A stretch of DNA of 64,000 nt from Alloalcanivorax venustensis ISO4 (GCF_015356855.1 NZ_ARXR01000010.1:40757-104756); one strand, 5' to 3'. Shown: positions 34,872 to 44,440, counted from the stretch's first letter. Numbers and translations: made by a program. The notes: generated by a model from the letters alone, not told the origin.

Positions 34872-36464
34872 TTGCTCACCACCGCCAACATCACCATGCA
34901 GTTCGGCGCCAAGCCGCTGTTCGAAAACGTCTCCGTGAAATTCGGCGACGGCCACCGCTACGGCCTGATCGGCGCCAACGGCTCCGGCAAGTCCACCTTC
35001 ATGAAGATTCTCGGCGGTGACCTGGACCCGTCCTCCGGCAACGTGTCCAAGGACGTCAACGAGCGCATCGGCAAACTGCGCCAGGACCAGTTCGCCTACG
35101 AACAGTATTCCGTGGTGGACACGGTGATCATGGGCCACGACGAACTGTGGAAGGTCAAGGAGGAGCGCGACGCCATCTACGCCAAGGCGGAGATGACCGA
35201 GGAAGACGGCCTGCGCGCCGGCGAGCTGGAAGCCGAGTTCGCCGAGCTGGACGGCTACACCGCCGAATCCCGCGCCGGCGATCTGCTGCTCGGCGTGGGC
35301 ATTCCCGTGGACCAGCACTTCGGCCCGATGAGCGAGATCGCGCCGGGCTGGAAGCTGCGCGTGCTGCTCGCCCAGGTGCTGTTCTCCGAGCCGGACATCA
35401 TGCTGCTCGATGAGCCCACCAACAACCTGGACATCAACACCATCCGCTGGTTGGAAGGCGTGCTCAACCAGCGCGACTGCACCATGATCATCATCTCCCA
35501 CGACCGCCACTTCCTGAACAGCGTGTGCACGCACATGGCGGACCTGGACTACGGCGAGCTGCGGGTTTACCCGGGCAACTACGACGAGTACATGACCGCC
35601 GCCACCCAGGCGCTGGAACGCAAGCGCGCCGACAACGCCAAGAAGAAAGCGCAGATCGCCGATCTGCAGCAGTTCGTCAGCCGCTTCTCGGCCAACGCGT
35701 CGAAATCCAAGCAGGCCACCTCCCGCGCCAAGCAGATCGACAAGATCAAGCTCGAGGACATCAAGCCGTCCAGCCGCCAGAACCCCTACATCGTGTTCGA
35801 GCAGGACAAGAAGCTGTTCCGCAACGCGGTGGAAGTGAAGAGCCTGGCGAAAAGTTTCGACGACGAGGAGCTGTTCTCCGGCCTGGATCTGCGCGTGGAA
35901 GTGGGCGAGCGCATCGCCATCATCGGCCCCAACGGTGTCGGCAAGACCACCCTGCTGCGCTGCCTGATGGGCGACCTGGAGCCCAGCGCCGGGGAAGTGA
36001 AGTGGTCGGAAAACGCCACCCTCGGCTACTACGCCCAGGACCATGCGGCCGACTTCGAGGACAAGCTCAACCTGTTCGACTGGATGCAGCAGTGGGGCAA
36101 GGAGAGCGACGACGAGCAGATCATCCGCGGCACCCTGGGCCGGCTTTTGTTCTCCTCCAGCGAGATCAACAAAACCGTGAACGTGATCTCCGGCGGCGAG
36201 CAGGGCCGCATGCTGTTCGGCAAGATCATGCTGCAGCGCCCCAACATCATGCTGCTGGACGAGCCCACCAACCACCTGGACATGGAGTCCATCGAGTCGC
36301 TCAACCTGGCGTTGGAAAACTACCCGGGCACGCTGCTGTTCGTCAGCCACGACCGCGAGTTCGTGTCGTCCCTGGCCACCCGCATCATCGAGCTGACGCC
36401 CACCGGCATCGTCGATTTTCACGGCAGCTACGAGGATTACCTGCGCAGCCAGGGCGTCGCCTGA
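34872..36464 (+). CDS. ybiT: ABC-F family ATPase YbiT
   Basis: A 530-residue soluble protein with two ATP-binding domains and no membrane segment. The start is TTG at 34872 (reads [12 protein letters not shown]). Domain 1 (about 1-250) has Walker A GANGSGKS near 36, signature [15 protein letters not shown] where LSGGQ would be (as in YbiT), and Walker [14 protein letters not shown] linker follows (about 250-315). Domain 2 (about 320-525) has Walker A GPNGVGKT, signature [14 protein letters not shown] and Walker [17 protein letters not shown] ATPases act on the ribosome, and YbiT likely relieves stalled or poorly paired peptidyl-transfer states. Both halves keep catalytic Glu residues. Confidence 0.93.
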   Translation: MLTTANITMQFGAKPLFENVSVKFGDGHRYGLIGANGSGKSTFMKILGGDLDPSSGNVSKDVNERIGKLRQDQFAYEQYSVVDTVIMGHDELWKVKEERDAIYAKAEMTEEDGLRAGELEAEFAELDGYTAESRAGDLLLGVGIPVDQHFGPMSEIAPGWKLRVLLAQVLFSEPDIMLLDEPTNNLDINTIRWLEGVLNQRDCTMIIISHDRHFLNSVCTHMADLDYGELRVYPGNYDEYMTAATQALERKRADNAKKKAQIADLQQFVSRFSANASKSKQATSRAKQIDKIKLEDIKPSSRQNPYIVFEQDKKLFRNAVEVKSLAKSFDDEELFSGLDLRVEVGERIAIIGPNGVGKTTLLRCLMGDLEPSAGEVKWSENATLGYYAQDHAADFEDKLNLFDWMQQWGKESDDEQIIRGTLGRLLFSSSEINKTVNVISGGEQGRMLFGKIMLQRPNIMLLDEPTNHLDMESIESLNLALENYPGTLLFVSHDREFVSSLATRIIELTPTGIVDFHGSYEDYLRSQGVA

Positions 36465-36551
36465 GCGCACCGCGACAATTTGCCGCATTCCCTTTGCCCG
36501 CCGGGCCGCTAGGCTTGCGCACACTCTCGATGTGCCAGCCTGGAGGCCCCA

Positions 36552-38714
36552 GTGTTGTTTGTTGCCCGGTCCCGCTTTTCCCGCCACGCCCCCCTGGCGA
36601 TCGCCCTGACGATACTGGCGCCCACCGCCTGGTCGGCGCCCTCCGGCCACCAGCTGGAGACGGTGCGCGTCGATAACGACGCCGCCGCCCCGGTGACCCC
36701 CACCACCACCGACGGCCGGCTCGGCCTGAGCGAGCGGGAAACGCCGGCCACGGTGAGCAGCGTGGACCGCGAGGACATCGAACAGCTCGGCCTGCGTAAT
36801 CTGATCGAGCTGTACCGCAGCGCCCCCGGCGTGGCCGCCGGCAACATTCCCGGCTCGCCGGCCTCGGTGTCGATGCGCGGGCTCACCGATGTGGGCTACC
36901 TGTTCGACGGCGTGCGCGTGGCCGACCCGTCGCTGGTGTCGCGCAACCTGGACACCTGGAACCTGGAGCGTGTGGAAGTGCTCAAGGGCCCGGCCTCGGT
37001 GCTGCACGGCACCGGCGCCCTGGGCGGCACCCTCAACCTGGTGACCCGCAAGCCGGACCTGGCCGGCGACCGCTATGACGGCATGCTGGAGTACGGCAGC
37101 CACGACAGCTTGCGGCTGGGCGTGGGCACCAACCGGGTGGTCAATCCGAACGTGGCGGTGCGCGCCGACCTCAGCCACAGCCGGAGCAGCGGCTATGTGG
37201 ACGACACCGATGCCGAGACCACCGCGCTGACCGCCGGCATCCTGGTCCACGCCAGCGACCGGCTCACCCTGAGCGCCGCCCTGGATCTGTACAGCGACCG
37301 CTACGCCACCCCTTATCAGGGCACGCCGCTGCTGCCCGCGGACGTGGCCCGCGACCCCAGCGACGTGGTCTCCGGCAGCGGCCTGGTGCTGGACGAAGCG
37401 ATCCGCGACAACAACTACAACGTGCGCGACGGCGAAATGACCGCCGACAGCCAGTGGCTGCGCACCAAGGCCGACTATCAACTCAACGGCACCTGGCGGC
37501 TGGTCAACGAGCTGAGCTTTTACAACGCCAATCGGGACTGGGCCAACTCGGAAGACTTCACCTACAACGACGCCACCGGACAGCTGGACCGGCTCACCAC
37601 TCGCATCAACCATCACCACCGGTTCGCCACCGACCGCTTCTACGGCGTCCACGACGGTTACCTGGGCGAGCGCCGCCACCGCCTGGTGGTAGGCGCCGAA
37701 TACCAGTACACCGATTTCGACAGCCGCCGCCGCTTCGGCGACACCACCTCGGTGGACCCGTTCAACCCGGATCGCGGTGATATGCCGCCCAACAGCCCGG
37801 CCAACTACAGCTCGCGGGCCGACTTCGACAGCACCGTGTCCGGCGGCGCGGTGTTCCTGGAAGACGCCCTCAACCTGACCCCCAACTGGGTGCTGGTGAG
37901 CGGCCTGCGCTACGAATACCTGGAGCTGGATCGGGGCATCGACGACCTGAGCGCCGGCACCCGGGACACCTTCGGGCAAACCTTCGAGGACCTCTCCTGG
38001 CGGCTGGGCACGGTCTACGACCTGACCAACAACATGCAGGTGTTCGCGCAGTACAATCAGGCGTCATCGCCGATCGGCAGCCTGTTGCTCAGCAACCCCA
38101 CCAACGCGCGTTTTGATCTGAGCGACGGCCGCGCCACCGAACTGGGCGCACGCGCCAATTTGTGGCGTGACCGGGTCACGCTCACCACCGCCGTGTACCG
38201 CTTGAATCAGGACGACATCGTCACCCGCGACCCGGCCAACCCGGCGCTGTCCGTGCAGGGCGGCGGCATCGAGGCCGAAGGCGTGGAAGTGGACCTGACG
38301 GTGCGCCCCCATGAGCGCTGGTGGATTAACCTGAACGGCGCCTGGAACGACGCCGAATACGATCAATTGCTGGGCGCCGGCGGCGAGGACCTGTCCGGCA
38401 ACCGCCTCACCAACGTGCCGAAAACCACCGCCAACCTGAGCAGCGCCTACACCCTGGCGGCGCTGCCGCTGACCCTGGGCGGCGCGGTACGCCACACCGG
38501 CGACTTCTACACCGGCACTGCCAATGAGTACCTGGTGGACGAGCGCAGCCTGCTGGACGCCTGGGTCAGCTACCCGGTGGCCAGCGGCACCCTGACCCTG
38601 CGCGGACGCAACCTCACCGACGAGTTCTACGCCGACTGGTCCGGCTACAGCGCCACCCAGGTCTACGTGGGCGCGCCGCGCACCGTGGAACTGGGCTGGA
38701 CCGGCCGCTTCTGA
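36552..38714 (+). CDS. TonB-dependent receptor (FhuE/FpvA-like)
   Basis: A 720-residue outer membrane receptor that begins at GTG 36552, with GGAGG a few bases upstream. Signal peptide to about residue 28 (AWSAPSG). The plug domain (about 50-175) has DREDIEQLGLRNLIELYRSAPGV, SMRGLTDVGYLFDGVRV and ERVEVLKGPASVLHGTGALGGTLNLVTRKP. The rest is a beta-barrel ending in ELGWTGRF. This size and the plug motif resemble hydroxamate or pyoverdine receptors. No Fur-like box was seen in the short upstream gap, so control may differ from the receptor at 21624. No other iron genes flank it. Confidence 0.88.
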   Translation: MLFVARSRFSRHAPLAIALTILAPTAWSAPSGHQLETVRVDNDAAAPVTPTTTDGRLGLSERETPATVSSVDREDIEQLGLRNLIELYRSAPGVAAGNIPGSPASVSMRGLTDVGYLFDGVRVADPSLVSRNLDTWNLERVEVLKGPASVLHGTGALGGTLNLVTRKPDLAGDRYDGMLEYGSHDSLRLGVGTNRVVNPNVAVRADLSHSRSSGYVDDTDAETTALTAGILVHASDRLTLSAALDLYSDRYATPYQGTPLLPADVARDPSDVVSGSGLVLDEAIRDNNYNVRDGEMTADSQWLRTKADYQLNGTWRLVNELSFYNANRDWANSEDFTYNDATGQLDRLTTRINHHHRFATDRFYGVHDGYLGERRHRLVVGAEYQYTDFDSRRRFGDTTSVDPFNPDRGDMPPNSPANYSSRADFDSTVSGGAVFLEDALNLTPNWVLVSGLRYEYLELDRGIDDLSAGTRDTFGQTFEDLSWRLGTVYDLTNNMQVFAQYNQASSPIGSLLLSNPTNARFDLSDGRATELGARANLWRDRVTLTTAVYRLNQDDIVTRDPANPALSVQGGGIEAEGVEVDLTVRPHERWWINLNGAWNDAEYDQLLGAGGEDLSGNRLTNVPKTTANLSSAYTLAALPLTLGGAVRHTGDFYTGTANEYLVDERSLLDAWVSYPVASGTLTLRGRNLTDEFYADWSGYSATQVYVGAPRTVELGWTGRF

Positions 38715-38741
38715 TCACGACCGGCCGTTGCCCCAGGGGGT

Positions 38742-39668
38742 TTAGCGGGCGCTGGCCAGCGCCGGCTGAAGCTCCGGGTAGACCTGCAGGGTGGCGTTGA
38801 GCACTTCCTGGAAGTTGCTCTTCTGGCCGTGCACCGTGGTCATCCAACGGGCCATGTCGTTGAGTGAGCGGAACGACAGATCCGACGTCTCGCGGATGTA
38901 CTCCCAGCCGCCGGAGGCCTGGATGGCGGCGTCGCGGCCCACGTTCTGGCCCGCCTTGGAACCGGCCATGCCGCCGAAGAAGCTGCCGATCAGGCTGCCG
39001 CCGGGCACGCTCTCCAGGGCTTTGCGTCCGGCGTAGGCACCGGCCGCCGCGCCCACCGCGGAGCCCGCCGCCGAGCCCATCTTCGCGTTGATCGCCTTGT
39101 TCACCCACTCGGCGGTGACGCCGTCGCTGGTGTAGGGGCTGAGGTATTCACCGGAGTTGTCCTCAATCGCCAGCCCTTCGACCCGAGCCTGCGCTTCGGC
39201 CTGCAGTACCTCTTCCAGGGCTTGCTGCTGCTGCGGGGTAATCTCCGCGCGGGTCAGGGTCACCGTGCGATCGTCGCCGCCGTCCTGGCCGGCCAGCACC
39301 AGGCTGACCGGCGTATTCGGCTCGCCCTGGACCATCAGGCGCACTTCCAGCATCGATTTGCCGCCCACGCTTTGTGGTTCGCCGTCGCCTTCGGCCACCG
39401 CCAGAAGCTGGTCGCCGGTGTGCACCTCGCCGCTTTGGTCCGAAGGTGCGCCGGGCACCAGGGTACCGATCACGACGCGGCCCTGCGCGTCGCTCGCCAA
39501 CACCGCGCCGATCTTGCCGGACTCCTGCGCCAGCGCCTGTTGTTGCGCCTGTATCTGTTGCCAGGCCTGCATCTGGGCCTGCTGTTGCGGCGTGGCGCAG
39601 CCCCCCAGGGTTGCCAGCGCCGCCGCCAGCAGGACATACCGCGTTGCGTGAGTTATGGAAAAAGTCAT
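38742..39668 (-). CDS. PDZ-domain lipoprotein with glycine zipper
   Basis: A 308-residue lipoprotein: lipobox LGGC near residue 24, followed by a Gln-rich segment (TPQQQAQMQAWQQIQAQQQALAQ). A PDZ-like domain (about 50-130) includes IGTLVPGAPSDQSGEVHTGDQLLAVAEGDGEP. A glycine-zipper membrane segment lies near 195-245 (GSAAGSAVGAAAGAYAGRKALE; GGMAGSKAGQNVG). The C-terminal helix ends WMTTVHGQKSNFQEVLNATLQVYPELQPA. It is the last gene of the leftward five-gene envelope operon, 30 bases after the preceding gene. PDZ plus glycine zipper suggests a scaffold in the outer membrane; partner unknown. Confidence 0.82.
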   Translation of the reverse strand: MTFSITHATRYVLLAAALATLGGCATPQQQAQMQAWQQIQAQQQALAQESGKIGAVLASDAQGRVVIGTLVPGAPSDQSGEVHTGDQLLAVAEGDGEPQSVGGKSMLEVRLMVQGEPNTPVSLVLAGQDGGDDRTVTLTRAEITPQQQQALEEVLQAEAQARVEGLAIEDNSGEYLSPYTSDGVTAEWVNKAINAKMGSAAGSAVGAAAGAYAGRKALESVPGGSLIGSFFGGMAGSKAGQNVGRDAAIQASGGWEYIRETSDLSFRSLNDMARWMTTVHGQKSNFQEVLNATLQVYPELQPALASAR

Positions 39669-39698
39669 CGTCGTTCCCCTACTGCTTGATTGATGTTG

Positions 39699-40544
39699 TT
39701 AAGGCGCCATGCGCGCCATGGTCTGCAGCGCCAGTTCCCGGCCGGTTTCGGCCAGGGACACCGGCTGTACCCGTTTCTGATAGCCCCGATCCGTGGCCAC
39801 CCACTGGTAGGGCGGGTCTTCGTCGTTGTCGCGCCGGCCGGTGCTGGTGAATACCGCCAGCACCGAGGCGTCGCGGGTGGACAGCACCCGCACCTGGTAC
39901 ACCGGCTGGTCCTCGAACGACGGACCGGCGGTGAGCTCCATGACGAAGTCGGCGTGCTCCGCCAGCGCGCGCATGCGCAGGCGGGCGTTGTCCGGCGACA
40001 GCCTTGAGAAGCTGCCGTCTTCCAGGGCGTTGTCGGTGAGCCGAGCGGCCAGGGCGCGGTCCACCACGCTGGCGCCGGCGCCGCGGAAGGCGGTGATCAG
40101 CCCGGACTGCAGCTCGTGGGCGGCGCCGTTGTCCGTGGGGCGCTCGCCGTCGCGGTATTCGTTCTGCGCGATCGCCTGGCCCTGGGCGTTGCCCTGGCTG
40201 TCGCCGTCCGGGCCGCTCGCTTCGAATTCGCCGCGCACGCCCACGGTGGCCCGTTGCCGGCTTTGCCAGTCGCTCACCCGGCTGGACAGCGCCTCGTTCC
40301 ACAGCACCGCGATGCGCGCTTCGCCGTCGCCGCTGAAACGGTCGCGGAAGCGGGCGGTGATGGTGTCGGCGTCGTCCCGGCGGCCGCCCGGGGCCTGCTG
40401 TTCCCGGTAAGCCTCTTCGCTGAGCGGGGCCTTGGCCGGGGCCATCATCGGCGCCGGGGAGTGATCGGTCTGGGCGGCGGCGGTGCCGGCCAGCGCTAAC
40501 GCCGTCCCCAGGGCCGCGAAGCGGATCAGCCGTTGTCGGTTCAT
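39699..40544 (-). CDS. Exported protein of unknown function in lpoB operon
   Basis: The start at 40544 (MNRQRLIRFAALG) overlaps the ycfL stop by four bases. A signal peptide to about residue 24 (AAAQ) precedes a 257-residue mature part. The N-terminal half is acidic and hydrophilic with EEAYREQQAPGGRRDDADTI. The second half contains RLSPDNARLRMRALAEHADFVMELTAGPS, which looks like an alpha/beta fold related to LpoB/CsgG-type domains, followed by VYQVRVLSTRDASVLAVFTS and a C-terminal helix LAETGRELALQTMARM. The strand-helix pattern resembles other envelope assembly proteins but no family is certain. Fourth gene of the operon. Confidence 0.7.
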   Translation of the reverse strand: MNRQRLIRFAALGTALALAGTAAAQTDHSPAPMMAPAKAPLSEEAYREQQAPGGRRDDADTITARFRDRFSGDGEARIAVLWNEALSSRVSDWQSRQRATVGVRGEFEASGPDGDSQGNAQGQAIAQNEYRDGERPTDNGAAHELQSGLITAFRGAGASVVDRALAARLTDNALEDGSFSRLSPDNARLRMRALAEHADFVMELTAGPSFEDQPVYQVRVLSTRDASVLAVFTSTGRRDNDEDPPYQWVATDRGYQKRVQPVSLAETGRELALQTMARMAP

Positions 40545-40987
40545 CGTGCTTGCCTCACTTCCACGCGGTATTGCAGCCGGTCGGTGCTGACCGATTTTTC
40601 TTCGTACACGGCGCGGGCGTTGGCCGGCACCGAGATGCGCCGCCACACCGGGCGGGCGTCCAGGGGGCGGCCGCTTTGCGAGTAGAACGAGGTGCGCGCT
40701 TCCACCATGTAGTTGAAGTCGGTGTGGTTGCGCAGCTCCACCCACACCTGGGAGGTGCCGGTGTCGGTGCGCTCGATGCCGTGGCCGGTGGTGGACAGAC
40801 GCATCACGTTGTCCGGCCCGGTGAGGCCGTCCTTGAAGCGCCGGTTGAGGTCGTAGTCGGTGAAGATCACGGTGTTGTAGCCGGTGTCTTCGGTACGCTG
40901 CTGAAACTCTTCCTTGCTCATGCTGCTCTGGCAGCCGGTGACGACCAGGCCGGCGGCCAGCAGCGCGCTGACGATCAGGGTTTTCAT
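40541..40987 (-). CDS. ycfL: YcfL-family lipoprotein
   Basis: A 148-residue lipoprotein with lipobox VVTGC near 19. The mature domain is an immunoglobulin-like beta fold with TSQVWVELRNHTDFNYMVEARTSFYSQSGRPL, VWRRISVPANARAVYEEKSV and a final RLQYRVEVRQAR strand. In E. coli, ycfL lies directly beside lpoB, the outer-membrane activator of PBP1b, and this arrangement is conserved here. Its own function is not established. It overlaps both neighbours by four bases, indicating a tightly coupled operon. Confidence 0.85.
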   Translation of the reverse strand: MKTLIVSALLAAGLVVTGCQSSMSKEEFQQRTEDTGYNTVIFTDYDLNRRFKDGLTGPDNVMRLSTTGHGIERTDTGTSQVWVELRNHTDFNYMVEARTSFYSQSGRPLDARPVWRRISVPANARAVYEEKSVSTDRLQYRVEVRQAR

Positions 40988-42219
40988 AGTGGCTTTCCTT
41001 CTTCTGTGGGGCGGCTGCTGGCGAAGGCGAGGCCGTTGCCCCGGTCATCGAAATGCACGGGCACGGTCTCGGTGCCGTCCGGCAGCGGTTGCGAGGTCGC
41101 GTCCAGGAAACGGACTTCCAGGGGCCCGGCGCCGGGCGCCAGACGCAGGGTGGTGACATGCAGGCCGTCCGGCAGGCGCTGCCAGTAGCGGGTGTCCGCC
41201 TCGGTGCGCGAACGCGCGGACAAACCCTGGGCGGCCACGCCGATGGCGGTCACGGTATGAAAGCCCGCCGCCAGACCGCCGCCGGCGGCCATGCTCAGGC
41301 CGGCCACGGCGCTGTTGCCGCTGGCCGCGGTGAGCACGTCGCCGGTGGCCTGGGTGTTCTTCTTGAACTGCACCTTGCCTTCGATAATGCGGTCCACGGT
41401 GCGCCCGCCCCGTGTGGAGGCCTGGAAGAACACGTCCTCAACCGGGAACAGGGCGACGCTGTCACCACCGTGCATAAGCTCCGCACCCTGGGCGCGGATC
41501 CGCTTGCCGCGCCGGTAGACCAGCTCGTAATGGCCGACGCCGTCGGCCAGCTTGCGCGGCGCGGTGCCGGTTTCGGCGATCACCAGGGTGTTGTGGTCGG
41601 CGGCGGGCACCGGGCCGTCCGGACGGAACTGCCGGTACTCTTCGAAGTGCTGCTCGGCCAGGGTGTTACTGCCGGCCAGCTTGGCGGACCAGCCCGCCAG
41701 ATAGATCAGCGAGGCGAAATCCGTGGTGTTCTGCTCTTCCTCGGCGAAGGCGTCCTGCAGCAGCCCGCTGATAAAGCTGGCGCGGGCGTTGCCGTAATCG
41801 CCGTCGCGCAGGAACAGCAGGCCCCGGTAATAGAACACCATGGAGCGTTCATAGGGCTCGCCCTTGAAGTCCTTTTCGCCTTCCTCGTACCACAGGCTGC
41901 GCGCCCGGTGGGCCGCCTCGTTGTCGGCGTAGACGCTTTCGATATTGGCGATGGCCCGGTCCAGCGCCGCCTTGGACAGGTCGTAGTGCCCCCGGTGGAA
42001 GGCGGCGGCACCGATCTCCATCAGGTTGAGCACCTCGTTGCGGCGGCCTTCCTCGAACAGGTCCTGGTGGAGCGGCTGCAGGGCGGCGGGCTTGCTGGCC
42101 ACCACTGCCTGCTGGTCCGGGTCCAGGGCGCGGGTTTCGTATTGGGTGGGCCCGGTGGCGCAACCGGCGAGCAGCAAGGCGGCGGCCAGCGGCGCCCCGG
42201 CCTTAGCGATAAAGCACAT
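40984..42219 (-). CDS. TPR-type lipoprotein (COG3014-like)
   Basis: A 411-residue lipoprotein with lipobox LLAGC near 20. The N-terminal half (about 45-215) contains helix pairs like tetratricopeptide repeats: EVLNLMEIGAAAFHRGHYDLSKAALDRAIANI, SMVFYYRGLLFLRDGDYGNARASFISGLLQD and TLAEQHFEEYRQFRPDG. The C-terminal half has beta segments including a helix-rich AASGNSAVAGLSMAAGGGLAAGFHTV stretch. It is the second gene of the lpoB operon: the first 17 bases overlap the lpoB end, and it overlaps ycfL by four. COG3014/LpoB/YcfL clusters are known, but the function of this member is not. Confidence 0.83.
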   Translation of the reverse strand: MCFIAKAGAPLAAALLLAGCATGPTQYETRALDPDQQAVVASKPAALQPLHQDLFEEGRRNEVLNLMEIGAAAFHRGHYDLSKAALDRAIANIESVYADNEAAHRARSLWYEEGEKDFKGEPYERSMVFYYRGLLFLRDGDYGNARASFISGLLQDAFAEEEQNTTDFASLIYLAGWSAKLAGSNTLAEQHFEEYRQFRPDGPVPAADHNTLVIAETGTAPRKLADGVGHYELVYRRGKRIRAQGAELMHGGDSVALFPVEDVFFQASTRGGRTVDRIIEGKVQFKKNTQATGDVLTAASGNSAVAGLSMAAGGGLAAGFHTVTAIGVAAQGLSARSRTEADTRYWQRLPDGLHVTTLRLAPGAGPLEVRFLDATSQPLPDGTETVPVHFDDRGNGLAFASSRPTEEGKPL

Positions 42220-42838
42220 TGTCCTGGCTCGCCTTCTTCATCTCATAAGAGCCGCTCCAGACAATGGTGCCCAGCTCCAGGTCGATCATCTCGAACGTCA
42301 CCTGGTGGTAGCGCGAGCGCGTCTGGCTGTTGCGGTCCATCGCGTCCAGGGAGGCGATGCGCCCGCCCAGCCGGTAATCGCCGCCGGCGGTGGCCTGCGT
42401 CCGGCGGATGGTGCCGCCGTCCACGGCGCCGTCGCGCTTGAGCTCGCGCTCTTTCTCCACCATGTCCGCGAAATGCCGGCCCACGAACACCATGCGGCCG
42501 TTGGCGGCGCGGTTCAGTTCCACGCGCAAACGGTCGGTGAGCAGGTTGGTATTGATGATCGAAGAGCTTTCGTTCCTGAAATATTCGTTGTCGATGATGA
42601 TCCGCGGCGGCACGTCCCGCGCCGCCAGAATGCGGTTGGAGAGCATGTCCCGCATCATCTCGTCGGTCATCGCCACCACGTCCTGGGACTCGATGCCGAC
42701 CCCCTGAACACGGCCCGAGGACGACGGGTCCTCGTACACCGAGGCCTGGCCGGCCACGTTATCCACCTGCGAGGACGGCGTGCATCCCCCCATCACCATC
42801 AAGGCCCCCAGGCCCGCCATCAGATGACGTTTCTTCAT
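42203..42838 (-). CDS. lpoB: LpoB-family penicillin-binding protein activator
   Basis: A 211-residue outer membrane lipoprotein with lipobox VMGGC near 19. The C-terminal domain (about 50-210) contains DEMMRDMLSNRILAARDVPPRIIIDNEYFRNESSSIINTNLLTDRLRVELNRA. GGDYRLGGRIASLDAMDRNSQTRSRYHQVTFEMIDLELGTIVWSGSYEMKKA closes the domain. These match LpoB, which reaches through the peptidoglycan to stimulate PBP1b in the cytoplasmic membrane. It is first of the leftward operon lpoB - TPR lipoprotein - ycfL - unknown - PDZ lipoprotein. A NarL-like palindrome lies 88 bases upstream. Confidence 0.9.
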   Translation of the reverse strand: MKKRHLMAGLGALMVMGGCTPSSQVDNVAGQASVYEDPSSSGRVQGVGIESQDVVAMTDEMMRDMLSNRILAARDVPPRIIIDNEYFRNESSSIINTNLLTDRLRVELNRAANGRMVFVGRHFADMVEKERELKRDGAVDGGTIRRTQATAGGDYRLGGRIASLDAMDRNSQTRSRYHQVTFEMIDLELGTIVWSGSYEMKKASQDNVLYR

Positions 42839-42925
42839 GTCCTGCTCCGTCTTGTCTTATGCGCCGGTGACAGACACCGACGTCCCCATGCGGGCAAGAG
42901 TAGCCAGGGCAGAGCAGGGCGCGCA

Positions 42926-42941
42926 TACCCCATATGGGGTA
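42926..42941. promoter_or_regulatory. Perfect 16-base palindrome, NarL-like 7-2-7 site
   Basis: TACCCCATATGGGGTA is a perfect palindrome that can be read as two TACCCCA half-sites separated by two bases. It lies between the divergent lpoB operon and the frameshifted lipoprotein gene, 88 bases from lpoB and 115 from the other start. A related site occurs at 31189. Confidence 0.6.
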
Positions 42942-43056
42942 AGCGGAGTGTGTTTTGGATCACAGCATTCCCGTGGGCCATCCCTAGACTTATGCAACGA
43001 CGTGCCCAGGACCGCATAACAGCAAGGGCGCGCTGACATGGAATTTGGGGGATAAC

Positions 43057-44330
43057 ATGGATAAGACCTTTCTCGCCGGCGCGGCTGTCGTCGCGATCCT
43101 GGCCATCACCGGTTGTGGCGGATCAAGCAGCTCCAGCAGCAGCGGCGGCGGTACCGCCACACGCACCGCGCACTTCGTGGACAACGCCGTCACCGGCCTG
43201 CACTACACCTGCGGCTCTTCAAGCACCAAAACCACCGGCGAACAGGGCGTGCTGCGCTGCCCGGACGGCGCCACCGCACGCTTTCTGATCGGCGATATTG
43301 AATTGGGCGAGGCCGTGGTGAACGGCAATACGGTGTTCATCACCCCGGTGGACCTGGCCGGCGACGGCGCCGACGAAAACGACAACACCGTGATCAATAT
43401 CAGCCGCTTCCTGATCAGCCTGGACGCCGACCAGGACCTGGCCAACGGCATCCAGATCGACCCGGCCTCGCACCTGGACCTGGGCCTGGCCATCGATTTC
43501 AGCCTGGATCCGTTGGCCTTTGAAACCGCCATCGCCTCCGCGCTGGACATGCTCACCGCCGATTTGCCCGGTGGGCCTTATCCGCTGGTGGCGGCGGCGG
43601 ACGCCCAGGATCATGTGATCGTGGCCCTGCACCTGAGCAACGCCGGGCTGTATCGCGGTACCGTCCGCCACGCCGGGAACGCGCTTACCGGCATGACGTT
43701 CCTGGTGACCCGGCAAGGCGCCGCCTACGGCACCAACCTGGCCGATACGCCGCCACCGGCTTTGAAGAGTCGGCGGATTGGTTGAATACATCGGGTCAGG
43801 GTGAAGGTTTCAAAATCGATGGCACCACCGGCGCCACCCATTTCATTGAAACGTCGATGGCGGATGGCCGTGCTTCCGGAAGTCCGGATAGCGGCGACTA
43901 TCCGAGCTTTGAAGCCACCCGCCGCCTGGCGTTCGACCCGCTCTACGATCAGGCGTTGGCCGAGGATTTCGCCGATCTTCTGCCCCTGGCCATCGGCATC
44001 GGCGAGAACGACGATGCCCCGTTTGTCATCCAAGACGCAGCCGACGATCTGGACGGCGCGCCGTTCGGATCCAGGGGTTCAGAGGGCGGTGTCGCCGGGG
44101 CGCCGGCTTCCTCGAAGGAGCAAAACGACCTGGAGTTCAGCGATTTAATAGCCGCGGAGATCGTGGAAACCGATGGCCGGACACTCCGCCTGATGGCCCT
44201 GTCCATGAGCGGCTACCTGGTCGATGCCACCATCGATCTGAGCGACGCCCAACCCACGGTGAAAGCCACCTGGGAGCACGTCCACGAAGGCCGTCGAGGC
44301 ACAACGCAAAGGTTCGTGCCCCTCCCCTAG
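43057..44330 (+). pseudogene. Frameshifted lipoprotein gene (IgG-like surface module)
   Basis: The first frame starts at ATG 43057 (MDKTFLAG, lipobox ITGC, then GGSSSSSSSGGG) and ends at 43785 after TPPPALKSRRIG. A second frame is open from about 43740 to 44330 and continues without loss of character: GRYAATGFEESADWLNTSGQGEGF, then FADLLPLAIGIGENDDAPF. One extra G in CTGGCC at about 43738-43743 would join them as TNL-GRY. The N-terminal domain reads VDNAVTGLHYTCGSSSTKTTGEQGVLRCPDGATARFLIGDIELG, a module common in surface lipoproteins. This may be a recent mutation, a phase-variable site or a sequencing error. No known function. Confidence 0.75.
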
Positions 44331-44440
44331 GAGAGGGACCAATAGTCAGGGCGTGCTTGCGAGCGCGCCCTGACGGACCGGTTGTCGAAATCCAGATTCG
44401 GCGTTCGACCAGAGGGTATCCACAGCAAAGGAGAGACCCC

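Noticed and set aside
34257..37979. A 1240-codon leftward frame across ybiT and the TonB receptor
   Set aside because: It lies opposite well-supported genes and gives a repetitive Val/Gly/His/Gln protein. It is a GC-skew by-product.
44347..44374. Hairpin TCAGGGCG...CGCCCTGA after the frameshifted lipoprotein gene
   Set aside because: It has a long loop and no T-run, so a terminator call is not supported.
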